This document shows, one piece after another, positions 40,382 to 49,070 of a DNA stretch of 64,000 nucleotides. Origin of the DNA: Macrococcus epidermidis (GTDB taxonomy: Bacteria; Bacillota; Bacilli; Staphylococcales; Staphylococcaceae); assembly GCF_003259695.1 (NCBI RefSeq), contig NZ_PZJH01000001.1, positions 1,178,001 to 1,242,000 of the forward strand, in the 5' to 3' direction. The position numbers were made by a program, and so were the translations under genes. The notes below the pieces were generated by a model, which saw only the letters and a list, made by a program, of their open reading frames with translations, was not told the origin of the DNA and did not search any database. Within the stretch, counting starts at the first letter, position 1, and each line of letters begins with the position of its first letter.

Positions 40382-41497
40382 TTACTTTTCTAATAATGAT
40401 TTTGCATCAACATATTCTAAACCTTGATCATCAGCTACAGCTTTGAAAGTAACATTACCATCTAAAGTATTGAAGCCTTTTAAGATCGCTTCATTATCTA
40501 AAGCTGCTTGTTTATAGCCTTTATTTGCAATTTGTAATGCATAAGGAATCGTAGCATTCGATAACGCCATTGTTGAAGTACGAGGTACTGCTCCAGGCAT
40601 ATTTGCTACTGAGTAATGTACAACATCATGTTTAATAAATGTTGGATCATCGTGCGTCGTAATGCGATCTGAAGTTTCAAAGATTCCACCTTGATCGATC
40701 GCGATATCAATTACCACTGAACCTGGACTCATCGTTTTAATCATTTCTTCAGTTACTAATTTAGGGGCTTTAGCACCAGGAATTAATACAGCTCCAATTA
40801 CTAAATCACTGTTTTTAACTGATTCTGCAATATTTAAAGGTGTAGACATTAACGTTTGAACCTGACTACCGAATAGATCATCTAATTGTTGTAATCTAAC
40901 TGGAGATAAATCTAAGATGGTAACATCTGCTCCAAGACCTACAGCCATCTTCGCTGCGTTAGTTCCAGCTTGTCCACCACCGATGATAGTCACTTTACCT
41001 TTTTCAACACCAGGAACACCTGCTAATAAAATCCCTTTACCACCGTTTGTTTTTTGTAAGAATTGTGCACCAATTTGAGTTGCCATACGTCCTGCAACTT
41101 CACTCATTGGAGATAATAATGGAAGTCCACCAGTAGGTAATTGAACTGTTTCATAAGCAATACCAACCACTTTTTTCTCTAATAAAGCTTTTGTCAGTTC
41201 CACTTCAGGTGCTAAATGTAAATAAGTGAATAAGATTAATCCTTCTTTAAAATATCCAAACTCTGCTGATAACGGTTCTTTTACTTTGATCACCATATCT
41301 GTATCCCATGCTTGCTCAACAGAAACGATTTCAGCTCCCGCTTCTTTGTAATCCTCATCAGTGAAATAAGAACCCATACCTGCACCTGCTTCAACGCGCA
41401 CAGTATGTCCATTTTCTACTAAAGCGTGTACCCCAGCTGGTGTTAAACCTACACGGTTCTCGTTGTTTTTAATCTCTTTTGGAATTCCGATAATCAT
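40382..41497 (-). CDS. ald: Alanine dehydrogenase
   Basis: NAD-dependent enzyme of 371 residues interconverting L-alanine and pyruvate plus ammonia. It begins [20 protein letters not shown] with split motifs KEIK and ENRVGLTP for substrate and metal, and has the Rossmann [13 protein letters not shown] near 173-185. The catalytic H in YLHLAPE and D269 region (IDIAIDQGG) are present. A candidate cre site between promoter and gene suggests carbon control. It is used for alanine catabolism or pyruvate balancing. Confidence 0.96.
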   Translation of the reverse strand: MIIGIPKEIKNNENRVGLTPAGVHALVENGHTVRVEAGAGMGSYFTDEDYKEAGAEIVSVEQAWDTDMVIKVKEPLSAEFGYFKEGLILFTYLHLAPEVELTKALLEKKVVGIAYETVQLPTGGLPLLSPMSEVAGRMATQIGAQFLQKTNGGKGILLAGVPGVEKGKVTIIGGGQAGTNAAKMAVGLGADVTILDLSPVRLQQLDDLFGSQVQTLMSTPLNIAESVKNSDLVIGAVLIPGAKAPKLVTEEMIKTMSPGSVVIDIAIDQGGIFETSDRITTHDDPTFIKHDVVHYSVANMPGAVPRTSTMALSNATIPYALQIANKGYKQAALDNEAILKGFNTLDGNVTFKAVADDQGLEYVDAKSLLEK

Positions 41498-41523
41498 TAA
41501 AATTCATCCCCTTAATATATAAA

Positions 41524-41537
41524 TAATAACGCTTACA
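41524..41537 (-). promoter_or_regulatory. Candidate CcpA cre site of ald
   Basis: Minus-strand TGTAAGCGTTATTA matches the cre consensus TGWAANCGNTNWCA at 13 of 14 positions. It lies 27 bases upstream of the ald start codon. Confidence 0.5.
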
Positions 41538-41705
41538 TCACCATATTAGCACTTTGATGCTAAAACGCAAACCCTTTTGTTTTAAATTATATTTAAATCA
41601 TTAGGATGAAAAATTTAACGACGGTGTCACATACATTATCCAGAATTAGTGCTATAATTAAAGTGTAGAAAAGATTCACAATATATAAAAAATGGAGGGA
41701 TATTT

Positions 41706-42203
41706 ATGTTAGTATATAAAAACATCTTAATTGCAGTTGACGGTTCAAGCGAAGCGGAATGGGCATTTAATAAAGCAGTCGAGGTTGCTAAACGTAACGA
41801 TGCAACACTTCACATCATCAATGTTATTGATACAAGAAGTTATGCAAGTGTTGAAGCATATGACCGTTCTATTTCTGAACGTGCAACACAGTTTGCTGAA
41901 TCATTATTAGATGGGTACAAGAAAGTTGCTGGGTCTCGCGGTGTAAATAACGTTGAAACTTTAATTGAGTATGGATCTCCAAAAACAATTATACCTAAGA
42001 AAATTGCTCAGAAATTAAATGCTGACCTTATCATGTGTGGTTCAACTGGATTAAATGCAGTGGAACGCTTCATCATCGGATCAGTTTCAGAAGCAATTGT
42101 GCGTCATGCTGAATGTGATGTGTTAGTTGTTAGAACTGAAACAATGCCGGATAATTTTGAACCTGAAGTAGCTACGAAGGAATTTATGGAGCAGAATAAA
42201 TAG
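41706..42203 (+). CDS. Universal stress protein (UspA family)
   Basis: Usp-domain protein of 165 residues. An N-terminal ILIAVDGSSEAEWAFNKA strand-loop-helix and the ATP-binding GSTGLNAVERFIIGSVS near 119-135 match the G-x2-G-x9-G(S/T) motif, so it probably binds ATP. Cytoplasmic; stress or energy-limitation role by family. GGAGGGA precedes the ATG, and a TATAAT box lies at 41654-41659. A 28-residue membrane peptide gene follows 26 bases downstream and is likely on the same message. Confidence 0.92.
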   Translation: MLVYKNILIAVDGSSEAEWAFNKAVEVAKRNDATLHIINVIDTRSYASVEAYDRSISERATQFAESLLDGYKKVAGSRGVNNVETLIEYGSPKTIIPKKIAQKLNADLIMCGSTGLNAVERFIIGSVSEAIVRHAECDVLVVRTETMPDNFEPEVATKEFMEQNK

Positions 42204-42229
42204 AATGAATCAATACGGAGGTGTGTAAA

Positions 42230-42316
42230 ATGGAAATTGCAATTATTTTAGCAATTGCAACTTGCTTCTATTGTGCATTCGTTGATTTACAGAGAAATCA
42301 CAAGATACCTAGATAA
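42230..42316 (+). CDS. 28-residue membrane peptide downstream of uspA
   Basis: A short ATG frame with a strong GGAGGTG site 7 bases upstream. The product starts MEIAIILAIATCFYCAFVD and ends LQRNHKIPR: one hydrophobic helix with two cysteines followed by a basic tail, so probably an inner-membrane peptide with the tail inside. It ends 18 bases before a terminator and presumably shares the uspA transcript. No function can be assigned. Confidence 0.65.
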   Translation: MEIAIILAIATCFYCAFVDLQRNHKIPR

Positions 42317-42333
42317 CAATCCTCCGAAAATAA

Positions 42334-42366
42334 AAGAGCTAAAATGATCATCGTCATTTTAGCTCT
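42334..42366 (+). terminator. Terminator of uspA and the small peptide gene
   Basis: AGAGCTAAAATGA pairs with TCATTTTAGCTCT around TCATCG and is followed by ATTTTTG. Confidence 0.88.
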
Positions 42367-42424
42367 ATTTTTGTTGGTGTATATAATAAATGCATGTTCG
42401 GAAACGGTTGTATTTTGTATTTAC

Positions 42425-42450
42425 TACCGCTTTCGGTACAGCTAACGCTG
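42425..42450. other. Two abutting small hairpins between terminators
   Basis: TACCG/CGGTA around CTTT (42425-42438) is followed at once by CAGC/GCTG around TAAC (42439-42450). It sits in a 98-base segment between the uspA and ackA terminators, more GC-rich than its surroundings. Function unknown. Confidence 0.4.
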
Positions 42451-42464
42451 CCACAATAAAAAAA

Positions 42465-42489
42465 CTACCTATTCAATACAAATAGGTAG
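42465..42489 (-). terminator. ackA terminator
   Basis: Minus-strand CTACCTATT pairs with AATAGGTAG around a seven-base loop and runs into seven T. It lies 13 bases past the ackA stop. Confidence 0.9.
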
Positions 42490-42502
42490 CATCTTAAATA
42501 TA

Positions 42503-43702
42503 TTAACTTAACTCCCCGAATTCCATAACGTCACGCGCAATCATTACTTCCTCATCTGTAGGAATGACCATTACTGTTACACGAGAATCATCTGTTGAGA
42601 TAATTGCTTCTTTACCACGTAAGCCATTATTTTTCTCAGGGTCTACTTTAACGCCTAAGAATTCTAATTTTTCACATACTGCTTCACGGATTGTATCAGA
42701 GTTCTCACCTACACCAGCTGTAAATAAGATACCGTCAACACCACCCATAACTGCTGCATATTGACCGATATATTTTTGAATTCTATCTACATAGATATCC
42801 AATGCAAGTTGAGCGCGTCCTTCATTTTTTTCAGCTGCGATTTCAATATCACGCATATCGCTTGAAATACCTGTAATACCTAATACACCAGACTCTTTAT
42901 TATATACATTTAATAATTCTTCAGCTGATTTATGCAATTTTTCCATTAAATAAGGAATTGTAGCAACGTCAATATCACCTGTACGAGTACCCATCGTAAT
43001 ACCAGCAAGTGGTGTGAAGCCCATAGAAGTATCTACAGATTTACCATCTTTTACTGCTGTAATTGATCCACCGTTACCGATGTGACAAGAGATAATCTTT
43101 AAACCTTCTTCAGGTTTTCTATCCATCATTTCTGCTGCACGTTGTGCTACATATTTATGACTTGTACCATGCGCACCATATTTACGTACTTTATGTGCTT
43201 TATAATATTGGTATGGCAAGCTATATAAGAATGCTTTTTCAGGCATTGTTGAGTGGAATGAAGTATCAAATACTGCAACATGTGGAATATCTGGTAACAT
43301 TCTTCTGAAAGCCTGAATACCCATTAAGTTTGCTGCGTTGTGTAATGGCGCAAGTTCAATTAACTTTGCGATTTTTTCTTCTACGTCACGATTCACTAAT
43401 GCTGAAGTCGGGAATAAATCTCCACCTTGAACAACACGATGTCCTGTTCCATCTAATTCATTGACACTTTTAATAATATCGTAATGAATCATGCGTGCTA
43501 ACATCATATCAACAGCTTCTTCATGATCTTTAATATCTAGAGTTCTTGTACGTTTTTCACCATCAACCGTAATTGTAAATACTGAATTTTTCAATCCGAT
43601 TCTTTCTACTAAACCTTTAGTTAGTACTTTTTCTGATGGCATTTCGAATAATTGAAATTTTAAAGACGAGCTACCGGCATTAATTGCCATAATTTTCTTC
43701 AT
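42503..43702 (-). CDS. ackA: Acetate kinase
   Basis: Acetate kinase of 399 residues in the ASKHA fold, making ATP from acetyl phosphate during overflow metabolism. Begins [19 protein letters not shown]. The [12 protein letters not shown] and TAGVGENSD nucleotide motifs and the [10 protein letters not shown] active-site stretch are clear. AGGAGG precedes the ATG. The ytxK-type methyltransferase gene ends about 75 bases after... that is, it lies upstream on the same strand, as in Bacillus. No consensus cre site was recognised in the short leader. Confidence 0.97.
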   Translation of the reverse strand: MKKIMAINAGSSSLKFQLFEMPSEKVLTKGLVERIGLKNSVFTITVDGEKRTRTLDIKDHEEAVDMMLARMIHYDIIKSVNELDGTGHRVVQGGDLFPTSALVNRDVEEKIAKLIELAPLHNAANLMGIQAFRRMLPDIPHVAVFDTSFHSTMPEKAFLYSLPYQYYKAHKVRKYGAHGTSHKYVAQRAAEMMDRKPEEGLKIISCHIGNGGSITAVKDGKSVDTSMGFTPLAGITMGTRTGDIDVATIPYLMEKLHKSAEELLNVYNKESGVLGITGISSDMRDIEIAAEKNEGRAQLALDIYVDRIQKYIGQYAAVMGGVDGILFTAGVGENSDTIREAVCEKLEFLGVKVDPEKNNGLRGKEAIISTDDSRVTVMVIPTDEEVMIARDVMEFGELS

Positions 43703-43777
43703 GAAAATCCTCCTAAATAATTTTTAACACTCTTATTTAATCATTAATACAGGTTTAAAGCAACAATAATACAGTAA

Positions 43778-44707
43778 TTATTTATTACGATTTTCTGAAT
43801 ACCATGTATCAAGTTCATCTAAAAAGGCTTTCATTTTTCTTTCATCTTTAAAATCCGGTATATTGGCCAGCAAAACTTCCACTGGCTTTGAATCTGTCAC
43901 CTTTTTATTCTCAAGCACTAATAAACTTTTGCGCAAATTTTCTGACTTAAATAGACTGGTTGGAAAATTTAAAAATGCCTGCATAACTGTTTCTGTAGCA
44001 ATAAATTTTTGAAGCTGTTCTACATTATCACCTTCAAACAACATGCTTGGAACGATTAAAAATGCAAGACCTCCTGGTTTTAATGAAGCAATCGCTTGTT
44101 CGATTAGAAGATGATGGCTATAGCTATGTCCTTCTTTAAAGCCAAGCTTCATTTGATGACTGCGCTCATCAACCGGATAATAACCAATCGGAAAATCTCC
44201 TACAGCTATATCAAAATCACCTTCTGGTAATGGCATGATGGCATCTTGCGGGAAAACATCCATCGGCACTTCTAAAAAGTTCGCTAAATGTACACTTAAT
44301 CTTGATAATACAGGATCTACTTCTACTAATACGTGATCAAATGTCGTTTCCGGATTTTGTTCATGTATTGTCGCTGAAAGGTGTCCAGTACCACTCGTCA
44401 GATCAAGCATCTTTAGTTCTTTATTATCCTGCATAAATAAACGAATGACATATGCTACTAAATAACCAATACTGTCCGGTGTCATCTGATGATTTGGTTG
44501 GATCATCTCTTCTTTTAACATGCTTAAATAGCTGAATTGAAATGCTTTACGTCGGTCAATAACCGTACTACGTTCTAAAGTTTCACGTTCATTCATATAA
44601 ATATCTTCAAGTGCGAGACCTAAATTCTCAATGAAACTGTGTCCATTTTCTTTCTGAAAAGCTTTGGCTTTATCGTCTATAAGTTTAAATAATTCTTCTA
44701 TCATCAT
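43778..44707 (-). CDS. Class I SAM-dependent methyltransferase (YtxK-like)
   Basis: Protein of 309 residues related to the adenine-specific N6 DNA methylase fold. A SAM site LDLTSGTGHLSATI (about 109-122) and an NPPY-like position reading GDFPIGYY (about 170-177) are visible. In true N6-adenine methylases this is (D/N)PP(Y/F), so the altered motif suggests a different or lost activity. It corresponds to YtxK beside ackA in Bacillales. It begins at one of two consecutive ATGs after AAAGGA. Confidence 0.85.
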   Translation of the reverse strand: MMIEELFKLIDDKAKAFQKENGHSFIENLGLALEDIYMNERETLERSTVIDRRKAFQFSYLSMLKEEMIQPNHQMTPDSIGYLVAYVIRLFMQDNKELKMLDLTSGTGHLSATIHEQNPETTFDHVLVEVDPVLSRLSVHLANFLEVPMDVFPQDAIMPLPEGDFDIAVGDFPIGYYPVDERSHQMKLGFKEGHSYSHHLLIEQAIASLKPGGLAFLIVPSMLFEGDNVEQLQKFIATETVMQAFLNFPTSLFKSENLRKSLLVLENKKVTDSKPVEVLLANIPDFKDERKMKAFLDELDTWYSENRNK

Positions 44708-44723
44708 TGTTTCCTTTCAAATA

Positions 44724-44746
44724 AAAACTGCCCACTCGGGGCAGCA
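44724..44746 (-). terminator. tpx terminator
   Basis: Minus-strand CTGCCCCGAGTGGGCAG hairpin followed by TTTTTAT, between tpx and the methyltransferase gene. Confidence 0.82.
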
Positions 44747-44767
44747 TCTATACATTATTATTGTAAA

Positions 44768-45265
44768 TTAGATTGATTTTAAAGCTTCGATTGCTTTATC
44801 ATAATCCGGATGGTTCGTTCCTTCTGAAACGATTTCAGTGTAAACTACTTCATTAGCATCGTTTAATACGAATACAGAGCGTGCTAATAAACGTAATTCT
44901 TCCATCACTACACCGTAGTTTGTACCAAATGATAAATCTTTATGGTCACTTAATGTAACGACGTTATCTAAACCGTTCGCTGCACACCATTTCTTTTGAG
45001 CGAATGGTAAGTCAGCTGAGATAGTGATTACAACTGCATTATCAATGCTACTAGCTTCTTCGTTGAATTTACGTGTTTGTTGTTCACATACACCAGTATC
45101 AATTGAAGGGATAACTGAGATTAATTTTTTCTTACCTTCAAAGTCAGCTAGTGTCTTAAGATTTAAATCTGTATCTAATACTGAAAAATCAGGCGCTGCT
45201 GTACCTACAGTTACTTGCTCACCTAATAATGTTACCGGGTTATTTTTAAAAGTTACTTGAGTCAT
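44768..45265 (-). CDS. tpx: Thiol peroxidase
   Basis: Atypical 2-Cys peroxiredoxin of 165 residues reducing hydroperoxides with thioredoxin. Peroxidatic C60 in [15 protein letters not shown] and resolving C94 in KKWCAANG are both present, as is the [10 protein letters not shown] start of the thioredoxin fold. AAGGAGG precedes the ATG. Single-gene unit with its own terminator. Confidence 0.97.
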   Translation of the reverse strand: MTQVTFKNNPVTLLGEQVTVGTAAPDFSVLDTDLNLKTLADFEGKKKLISVIPSIDTGVCEQQTRKFNEEASSIDNAVVITISADLPFAQKKWCAANGLDNVVTLSDHKDLSFGTNYGVVMEELRLLARSVFVLNDANEVVYTEIVSEGTNHPDYDKAIEALKSI

Positions 45266-45341
45266 TTGTCTTCCTCCTTAAGTGTTATTCACTTAATAAT
45301 TTACCATGAACAGGACAAATTATAAAACTAAAAGCATTATT

Positions 45342-45932
45342 TTAACGGACGCCTTCATTTAAAATAAATTGTCTGATTGGCTCCTTATCTTCTCTTACAA
45401 CAAATGTATCACTCAGTAAATCGTGAATCCCACGTTTCTTCGGATTGAATAATACAACAAGATAAAGCAGTGACCAAAAGAAATTACTAATATATCGACC
45501 AAATAATTCTCTTGTAAGTACTGTACCGATAGAAAGCTTTTCCTCTTTCAAACTTAACACTTTTAGTCCAAGTATCATCTTACCTAAAGTCGCTCTAAAG
45601 CAGTAAGTCATCAATACAAAATAGCTGAAATAAATGATCGCACTTAAAATATTTTCTACCGAGAATAATCGTATGCCAAAATAAGTATCCTGTAATCCGC
45701 CTAGTCCAACGATCGGTCCAATGATAATCCCTTTAATACTTGAAATGAGGATGATATCAATAAGATATGCTATTAGACGAATACCGAATCCCGCATGGGT
45801 CAACGCTAAAATTTCATCTTCAAGTTTACGCTTATGCGTATATGTACCGCTAGCTCTTTCGCTTACATATTGACCACTATCGACTGGAGAATATTGACGG
45901 ACTGTATTACTTTCATTAAAATGTTCTGTCAT
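45342..45932 (-). CDS. RDD-family membrane protein
   Basis: Protein of 196 residues with a soluble N-terminus of about 50 residues and an RDD domain of three to four membrane helices (GFGIRLIAYLIDIILISS begins it; RATLGKMILGLKV is the second conserved part). Some RDD proteins act in ion exchange; no function can be given here. The GTG at 45941 overlaps the ribosome site, so the ATG at 45932 is preferred. It follows sppA with about 10 bases between and is probably co-transcribed; the same pair occurs in Bacillus (sppA-yteJ). Confidence 0.87.
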   Translation of the reverse strand: MTEHFNESNTVRQYSPVDSGQYVSERASGTYTHKRKLEDEILALTHAGFGIRLIAYLIDIILISSIKGIIIGPIVGLGGLQDTYFGIRLFSVENILSAIIYFSYFVLMTYCFRATLGKMILGLKVLSLKEEKLSIGTVLTRELFGRYISNFFWSLLYLVVLFNPKKRGIHDLLSDTFVVREDKEPIRQFILNEGVR

Positions 45933-45941
45933 TTTTCTCAC

Positions 45942-46952
45942 CTACTCCCCATATAAATACATCGGCTCTATACCTTGACGTTTTGACAGGATTTGTTGAA
46001 CACGATCAACATCACTTTGTCCCATGAATTGTTTAACGAATGTATTTGCTGCAAAGAAATCTTTACCGAAAAATGAATCGTCCGCATTAAATTCGATGAC
46101 TTCTGCATGCTTTGCTTTCAAATCTGCTTTCATTGCTTTTAATGCATCTTTTTCCATACCGATTTCATCAATTAAATTTAGTTTCTTAGCTTGTAATCCA
46201 GAATAAATTCGGCCATCAGCTATTTTTTTCACTTGTGCAGTATCAATATTTCGACCATCACTGATTACTTTTACGAATGCATTATAACTTTCGTCAACAA
46301 AGCTCTGTAAAATCTTGCGCTCTTCTTCATCCATCTCTTTTGTCGGACTCATAATATCTTTATGTGGCCCACTTTTAATCGTATTAAATTTAACACCATA
46401 TTTATCGGCTAATTCTTTATAATTCATAGACTGCATAATTACACCAAGAGAACCCGTAATCGTTTCACTTGAAGCATAAATTTTGTCAGCTGGTGCAGAA
46501 ATATAATATCCACCAGAAGCAGCCATATTTTTCATCGTAACATACACTTTTTTACCTGATTTTTTTATAGCTTCTACTGCGTCATGAATTTCAGCGCTTT
46601 CATACACGCCACCACCTGGTGAGTTCACTACAAGCATCAGACCTTTAATATTGTCATCGTCTTTAATTTGTTCTAATGTCTGTAATGTCTTCGTATGGTT
46701 GTATCCTGCTTCATCAAACAAACCTGGAACCCCAGTATCCTGGATTACACCGTCTACTTCAACACGTGCAATTTGGTTAGATCCATCTGTACCTTCAAGT
46801 ACTGTAGTACTTAGTTCATCACTTTTCATACTTGTAGCTTCTTCAAATGATTTCGAAAAATTCGTTGTTACAGCACTTGTAAAGAAACTTACAGATGTTC
46901 CCAAAATAAATAAAACTGCCGCAATAATCATTGCAATCACTCTTTTACTCAT
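45942..46952 (-). CDS. sppA: Signal peptide peptidase SppA
   Basis: S49-family membrane serine protease of 336 residues with one N-terminal helix (about 5-27) and an external catalytic domain. The Ser/Lys dyad is S146 in MAASGGYYIS and K198 in SGPHKD. VVNSPGGGVYES is the oxyanion region. It degrades leftover signal peptides and may protect the envelope. The ATG at 46952 with TTGGAGG upstream is preferred to the TTG at 46967. Confidence 0.94.
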   Translation of the reverse strand: MSKRVIAMIIAAVLFILGTSVSFFTSAVTTNFSKSFEEATSMKSDELSTTVLEGTDGSNQIARVEVDGVIQDTGVPGLFDEAGYNHTKTLQTLEQIKDDDNIKGLMLVVNSPGGGVYESAEIHDAVEAIKKSGKKVYVTMKNMAASGGYYISAPADKIYASSETITGSLGVIMQSMNYKELADKYGVKFNTIKSGPHKDIMSPTKEMDEEERKILQSFVDESYNAFVKVISDGRNIDTAQVKKIADGRIYSGLQAKKLNLIDEIGMEKDALKAMKADLKAKHAEVIEFNADDSFFGKDFFAANTFVKQFMGQSDVDRVQQILSKRQGIEPMYLYGE

Positions 46953-47059
46953 CAATTCATCCTCCAATATTTTTATTCTACTTAATCATAACAGATTATT
47001 AATAGCAGAGAAGAATATCCATTCGCTTTTAAGGTAATTTTAAGATTCTTTACAAAAAA

Positions 47060-47088
47060 GAATACCTAATAGTCACCTATAGGTATTC
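47060..47088 (-). terminator. Terminator overlapping the end of the TSUP gene
   Basis: Minus-strand GAATACCTA pairs with TAGGTATTC and is followed by TTTTTT. The last codons and the TAG stop of the transporter gene (47077-47079) lie inside the hairpin. Confidence 0.85.
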
Positions 47089-47841
47089 CTTAATATAATC
47101 AAATATATTTTTACCGATTAATAATACAGTCACACATACAAATAGTACTTTAACATATGATACACCTTTTCTAATGGCAAACTGGCTACCAACATAACTA
47201 CCAGCAATCATCGCAGCGCCCATGCTTAGTCCATATGTAAAATTGACTTGCCCTAATACAATAAATAATAATAACGCACCTAAGTTACTCGCAAAGTTTA
47301 AGACCTTCGCGTTTCCTGCAGCACTTAAAAAGTCAAATCCGATAATCAAAAAGACAAACAGCAGGAAACTACCAGTTCCCCCGCCTAAAAAACCATCATA
47401 AAATCCAATTAAACCAATGATGATAATAAATAATATCAGTTTTTTCTTTGTAAGTTTCTGATACGTTGAAATATCGCCCCAATCTTTTTTAAATAACGTG
47501 TAAATTAATACGAGTGATAACATAATGATTGCAAGTGGCTTTAAATATTCTGGCGGCAGCTTTGTTGCAACATATGCACCAATAATAGATAAAATAAATG
47601 ATAACGGAAACAGTTTTGCAACGATATTAAAATTCACTTTACGGGAACGGATAAATGAAAGCGCAGACGTAAAAGATCCAAATGATGATGCGAGTTTATT
47701 AGTTCCTAATGCCATAGATGGCGGCATACCTGTGGCGAGTAATGCAGGAATACTAATCAGTCCCCCGCCACCTACCACGGAATCGATAAATGCAGCTAAA
47801 AATCCGAAAATAATTAAAATGAGTAATATTTGAATATCCAT
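47077..47841 (-). CDS. TSUP-family sulfite/anion exporter-like permease
   Basis: Membrane protein of 254 residues with about eight helices. GFLAAFIDSVVGGGGLISIPALLA and GFYDGFLGGGTGSFLLF are the two repeated TSUP (TauE/SafE) signatures. Family members move sulfite, sulfoacetate or other organosulfur anions; the substrate here is unknown. Its upstream region abuts a plus-strand gene remnant. The 3' end is embedded in its own terminator. Confidence 0.9.
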   Translation of the reverse strand: MDIQILLILIIFGFLAAFIDSVVGGGGLISIPALLATGMPPSMALGTNKLASSFGSFTSALSFIRSRKVNFNIVAKLFPLSFILSIIGAYVATKLPPEYLKPLAIIMLSLVLIYTLFKKDWGDISTYQKLTKKKLILFIIIIGLIGFYDGFLGGGTGSFLLFVFLIIGFDFLSAAGNAKVLNFASNLGALLLFIVLGQVNFTYGLSMGAAMIAGSYVGSQFAIRKGVSYVKVLFVCVTVLLIGKNIFDYIKEYL

Positions 47842-47882
47842 GTTGAACGCTCCTTTAGTTACTACTATAATAGTAACTATAA

Positions 47883-48206
47883 AACAAAATCACTATAAAA
47901 GGTAATATCTTCAGTGATAATCACACTTTTAACCACAAAAACAACCAACTTTTTGTCCATAGACACACAAGTTATACAGATACAATCGAAGATAAACAAT
48001 GGTTTATTATCATCAATGATCAAGGCGAGATGATTTATGGGAGTGATCTAAATATTCAGTCACAAGCTTATTACTCAATTGATCCACAACAAATTTATTT
48101 AATGCAGAACTTTATCTGGCATGACATACTTGTAAATCAGCTTGTTGAACAGAACCCCGAAGCTGATGAATGGATAGAACTCAAGCGAGAAGCATTCTTT
48201 AATTAA
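47883..48206 (+). pseudogene. 5'-truncated gene remnant, unknown function
   Basis: An open plus-strand frame runs from the TAA at 47880 to the TAA at 48204-48206. It has no ATG, GTG or TTG with a ribosome site near its beginning; the first ATG is at 48030. From about 47980 the product looks protein-like (DKQWFIIINDQGEMIYGS, then a helical acidic end EQNPEADEWIELKREAF). The 3' terminator is intact. The start was probably deleted when this end was joined to the TSUP upstream region. A 58-residue protein from 48030 is possible but has no clear ribosome site. Confidence 0.55.
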
Positions 48207-48212
48207 GTATCA

Positions 48213-48247
48213 AAAAAGCTAGCGACAAATAAAGTCGCTAGCTTTTT
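48213..48247. terminator. Strong bidirectional terminator
   Basis: AAAAAGCTAGCGAC pairs perfectly with GTCGCTAGCTTTTT around AAATAAA, between the remnant and glpQ. Confidence 0.93.
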
Positions 48248-48251
48248 CACA

Positions 48252-49058
48252 TTAACTTTCAAACACTTCTCCATTATCCAGTCGGAACTGCTTTCTAAGT
48301 AAGTCCGGATAATTCGTAAATGCACCGTCAATGCCTTCATTGATAAGTCGCTCCATATCCACTTCATCATTTAAAGTGTATGGGAAGACAAGAAAGCCGA
48401 TTTTGTGCATACGTTCAATTAACGCTTGATCTAAATCTTTATAGTTAGGACCAACCGCATAAACAAACTGATGAATCTTCTTGAGATCATCATCACTCAT
48501 ATCACGCAGCATGCCTTTCTTACATAACAAGAGTAATGGGATGCCTTGCTTTAACTGATTCATCTTTATCAAACTTTCCAGACTAAACGACTGAATGACA
48601 GTTTGGTAATTCGCCATTCGCTCTTCCGTTAACAAATTAAAATCTTCTAGAATCATCGTCAATTGTTCTTCCATACCTGGATAAATATCTGGCGCTTTTG
48701 TTTCTATATAATAGTTCGCTAGTCCATAACGCATAAACACTTCTCGTAATGTCGGGACAGTCTGTTCGGCATAATAATCATGTGCAAGTTCAGGAAATTT
48801 GTCATTAAACCATTGGCCAATGTGTATACGCTTAATCTCTTCAAGTGTCATTTCTTTGATTGTTCCTTGCATGAGTCCTGTCCGTTCAATCGTTTCATCA
48901 TGCATCACGATAATTTCTCCGTCCAGGGTCATCTGTACATCCAGCTCAATATAGTCTGCGTGCATATCAAAGTGACTTAAATCATAGGATGCATAACTAT
49001 GCTCAGGTGCATAGGCACTCGCTCCACGATGAGCAATTACAACATTTTTATCTAACAT
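48252..49058 (-). CDS. Glycerophosphodiester phosphodiesterase, cytoplasmic
   Basis: GDPD-family enzyme of 268 residues hydrolysing glycerophosphodiesters to glycerol 3-phosphate and an alcohol. Catalytic region: HRGASAYAPEHS, ELDVQMTLDGEIIVMHDETIERT (read as ELDVQ and HDETIERT), and ETKAPDIYPG for metal binding. No signal peptide. ATG at 49058 after GGAGGTAG; the in-frame TTG before it is less likely. A second, secreted paralogue lies at 54.7-55.5 kb. Confidence 0.9.
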   Translation of the reverse strand: MLDKNVVIAHRGASAYAPEHSYASYDLSHFDMHADYIELDVQMTLDGEIIVMHDETIERTGLMQGTIKEMTLEEIKRIHIGQWFNDKFPELAHDYYAEQTVPTLREVFMRYGLANYYIETKAPDIYPGMEEQLTMILEDFNLLTEERMANYQTVIQSFSLESLIKMNQLKQGIPLLLLCKKGMLRDMSDDDLKKIHQFVYAVGPNYKDLDQALIERMHKIGFLVFPYTLNDEVDMERLINEGIDGAFTNYPDLLRKQFRLDNGEVFES

Positions 49059-49070
49059 CAAACTACCTCC

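Noticed and set aside
41998-42600. CRISPR-like repeat or IS end around the small hairpins at 42.4 kb
   Set aside because: No repeated spacer units, no transposase frame, no target duplication.
43778-44707. Restriction-modification methylase
   Set aside because: No restriction or specificity gene nearby; position beside ackA and the altered NPPY-like motif fit YtxK instead.
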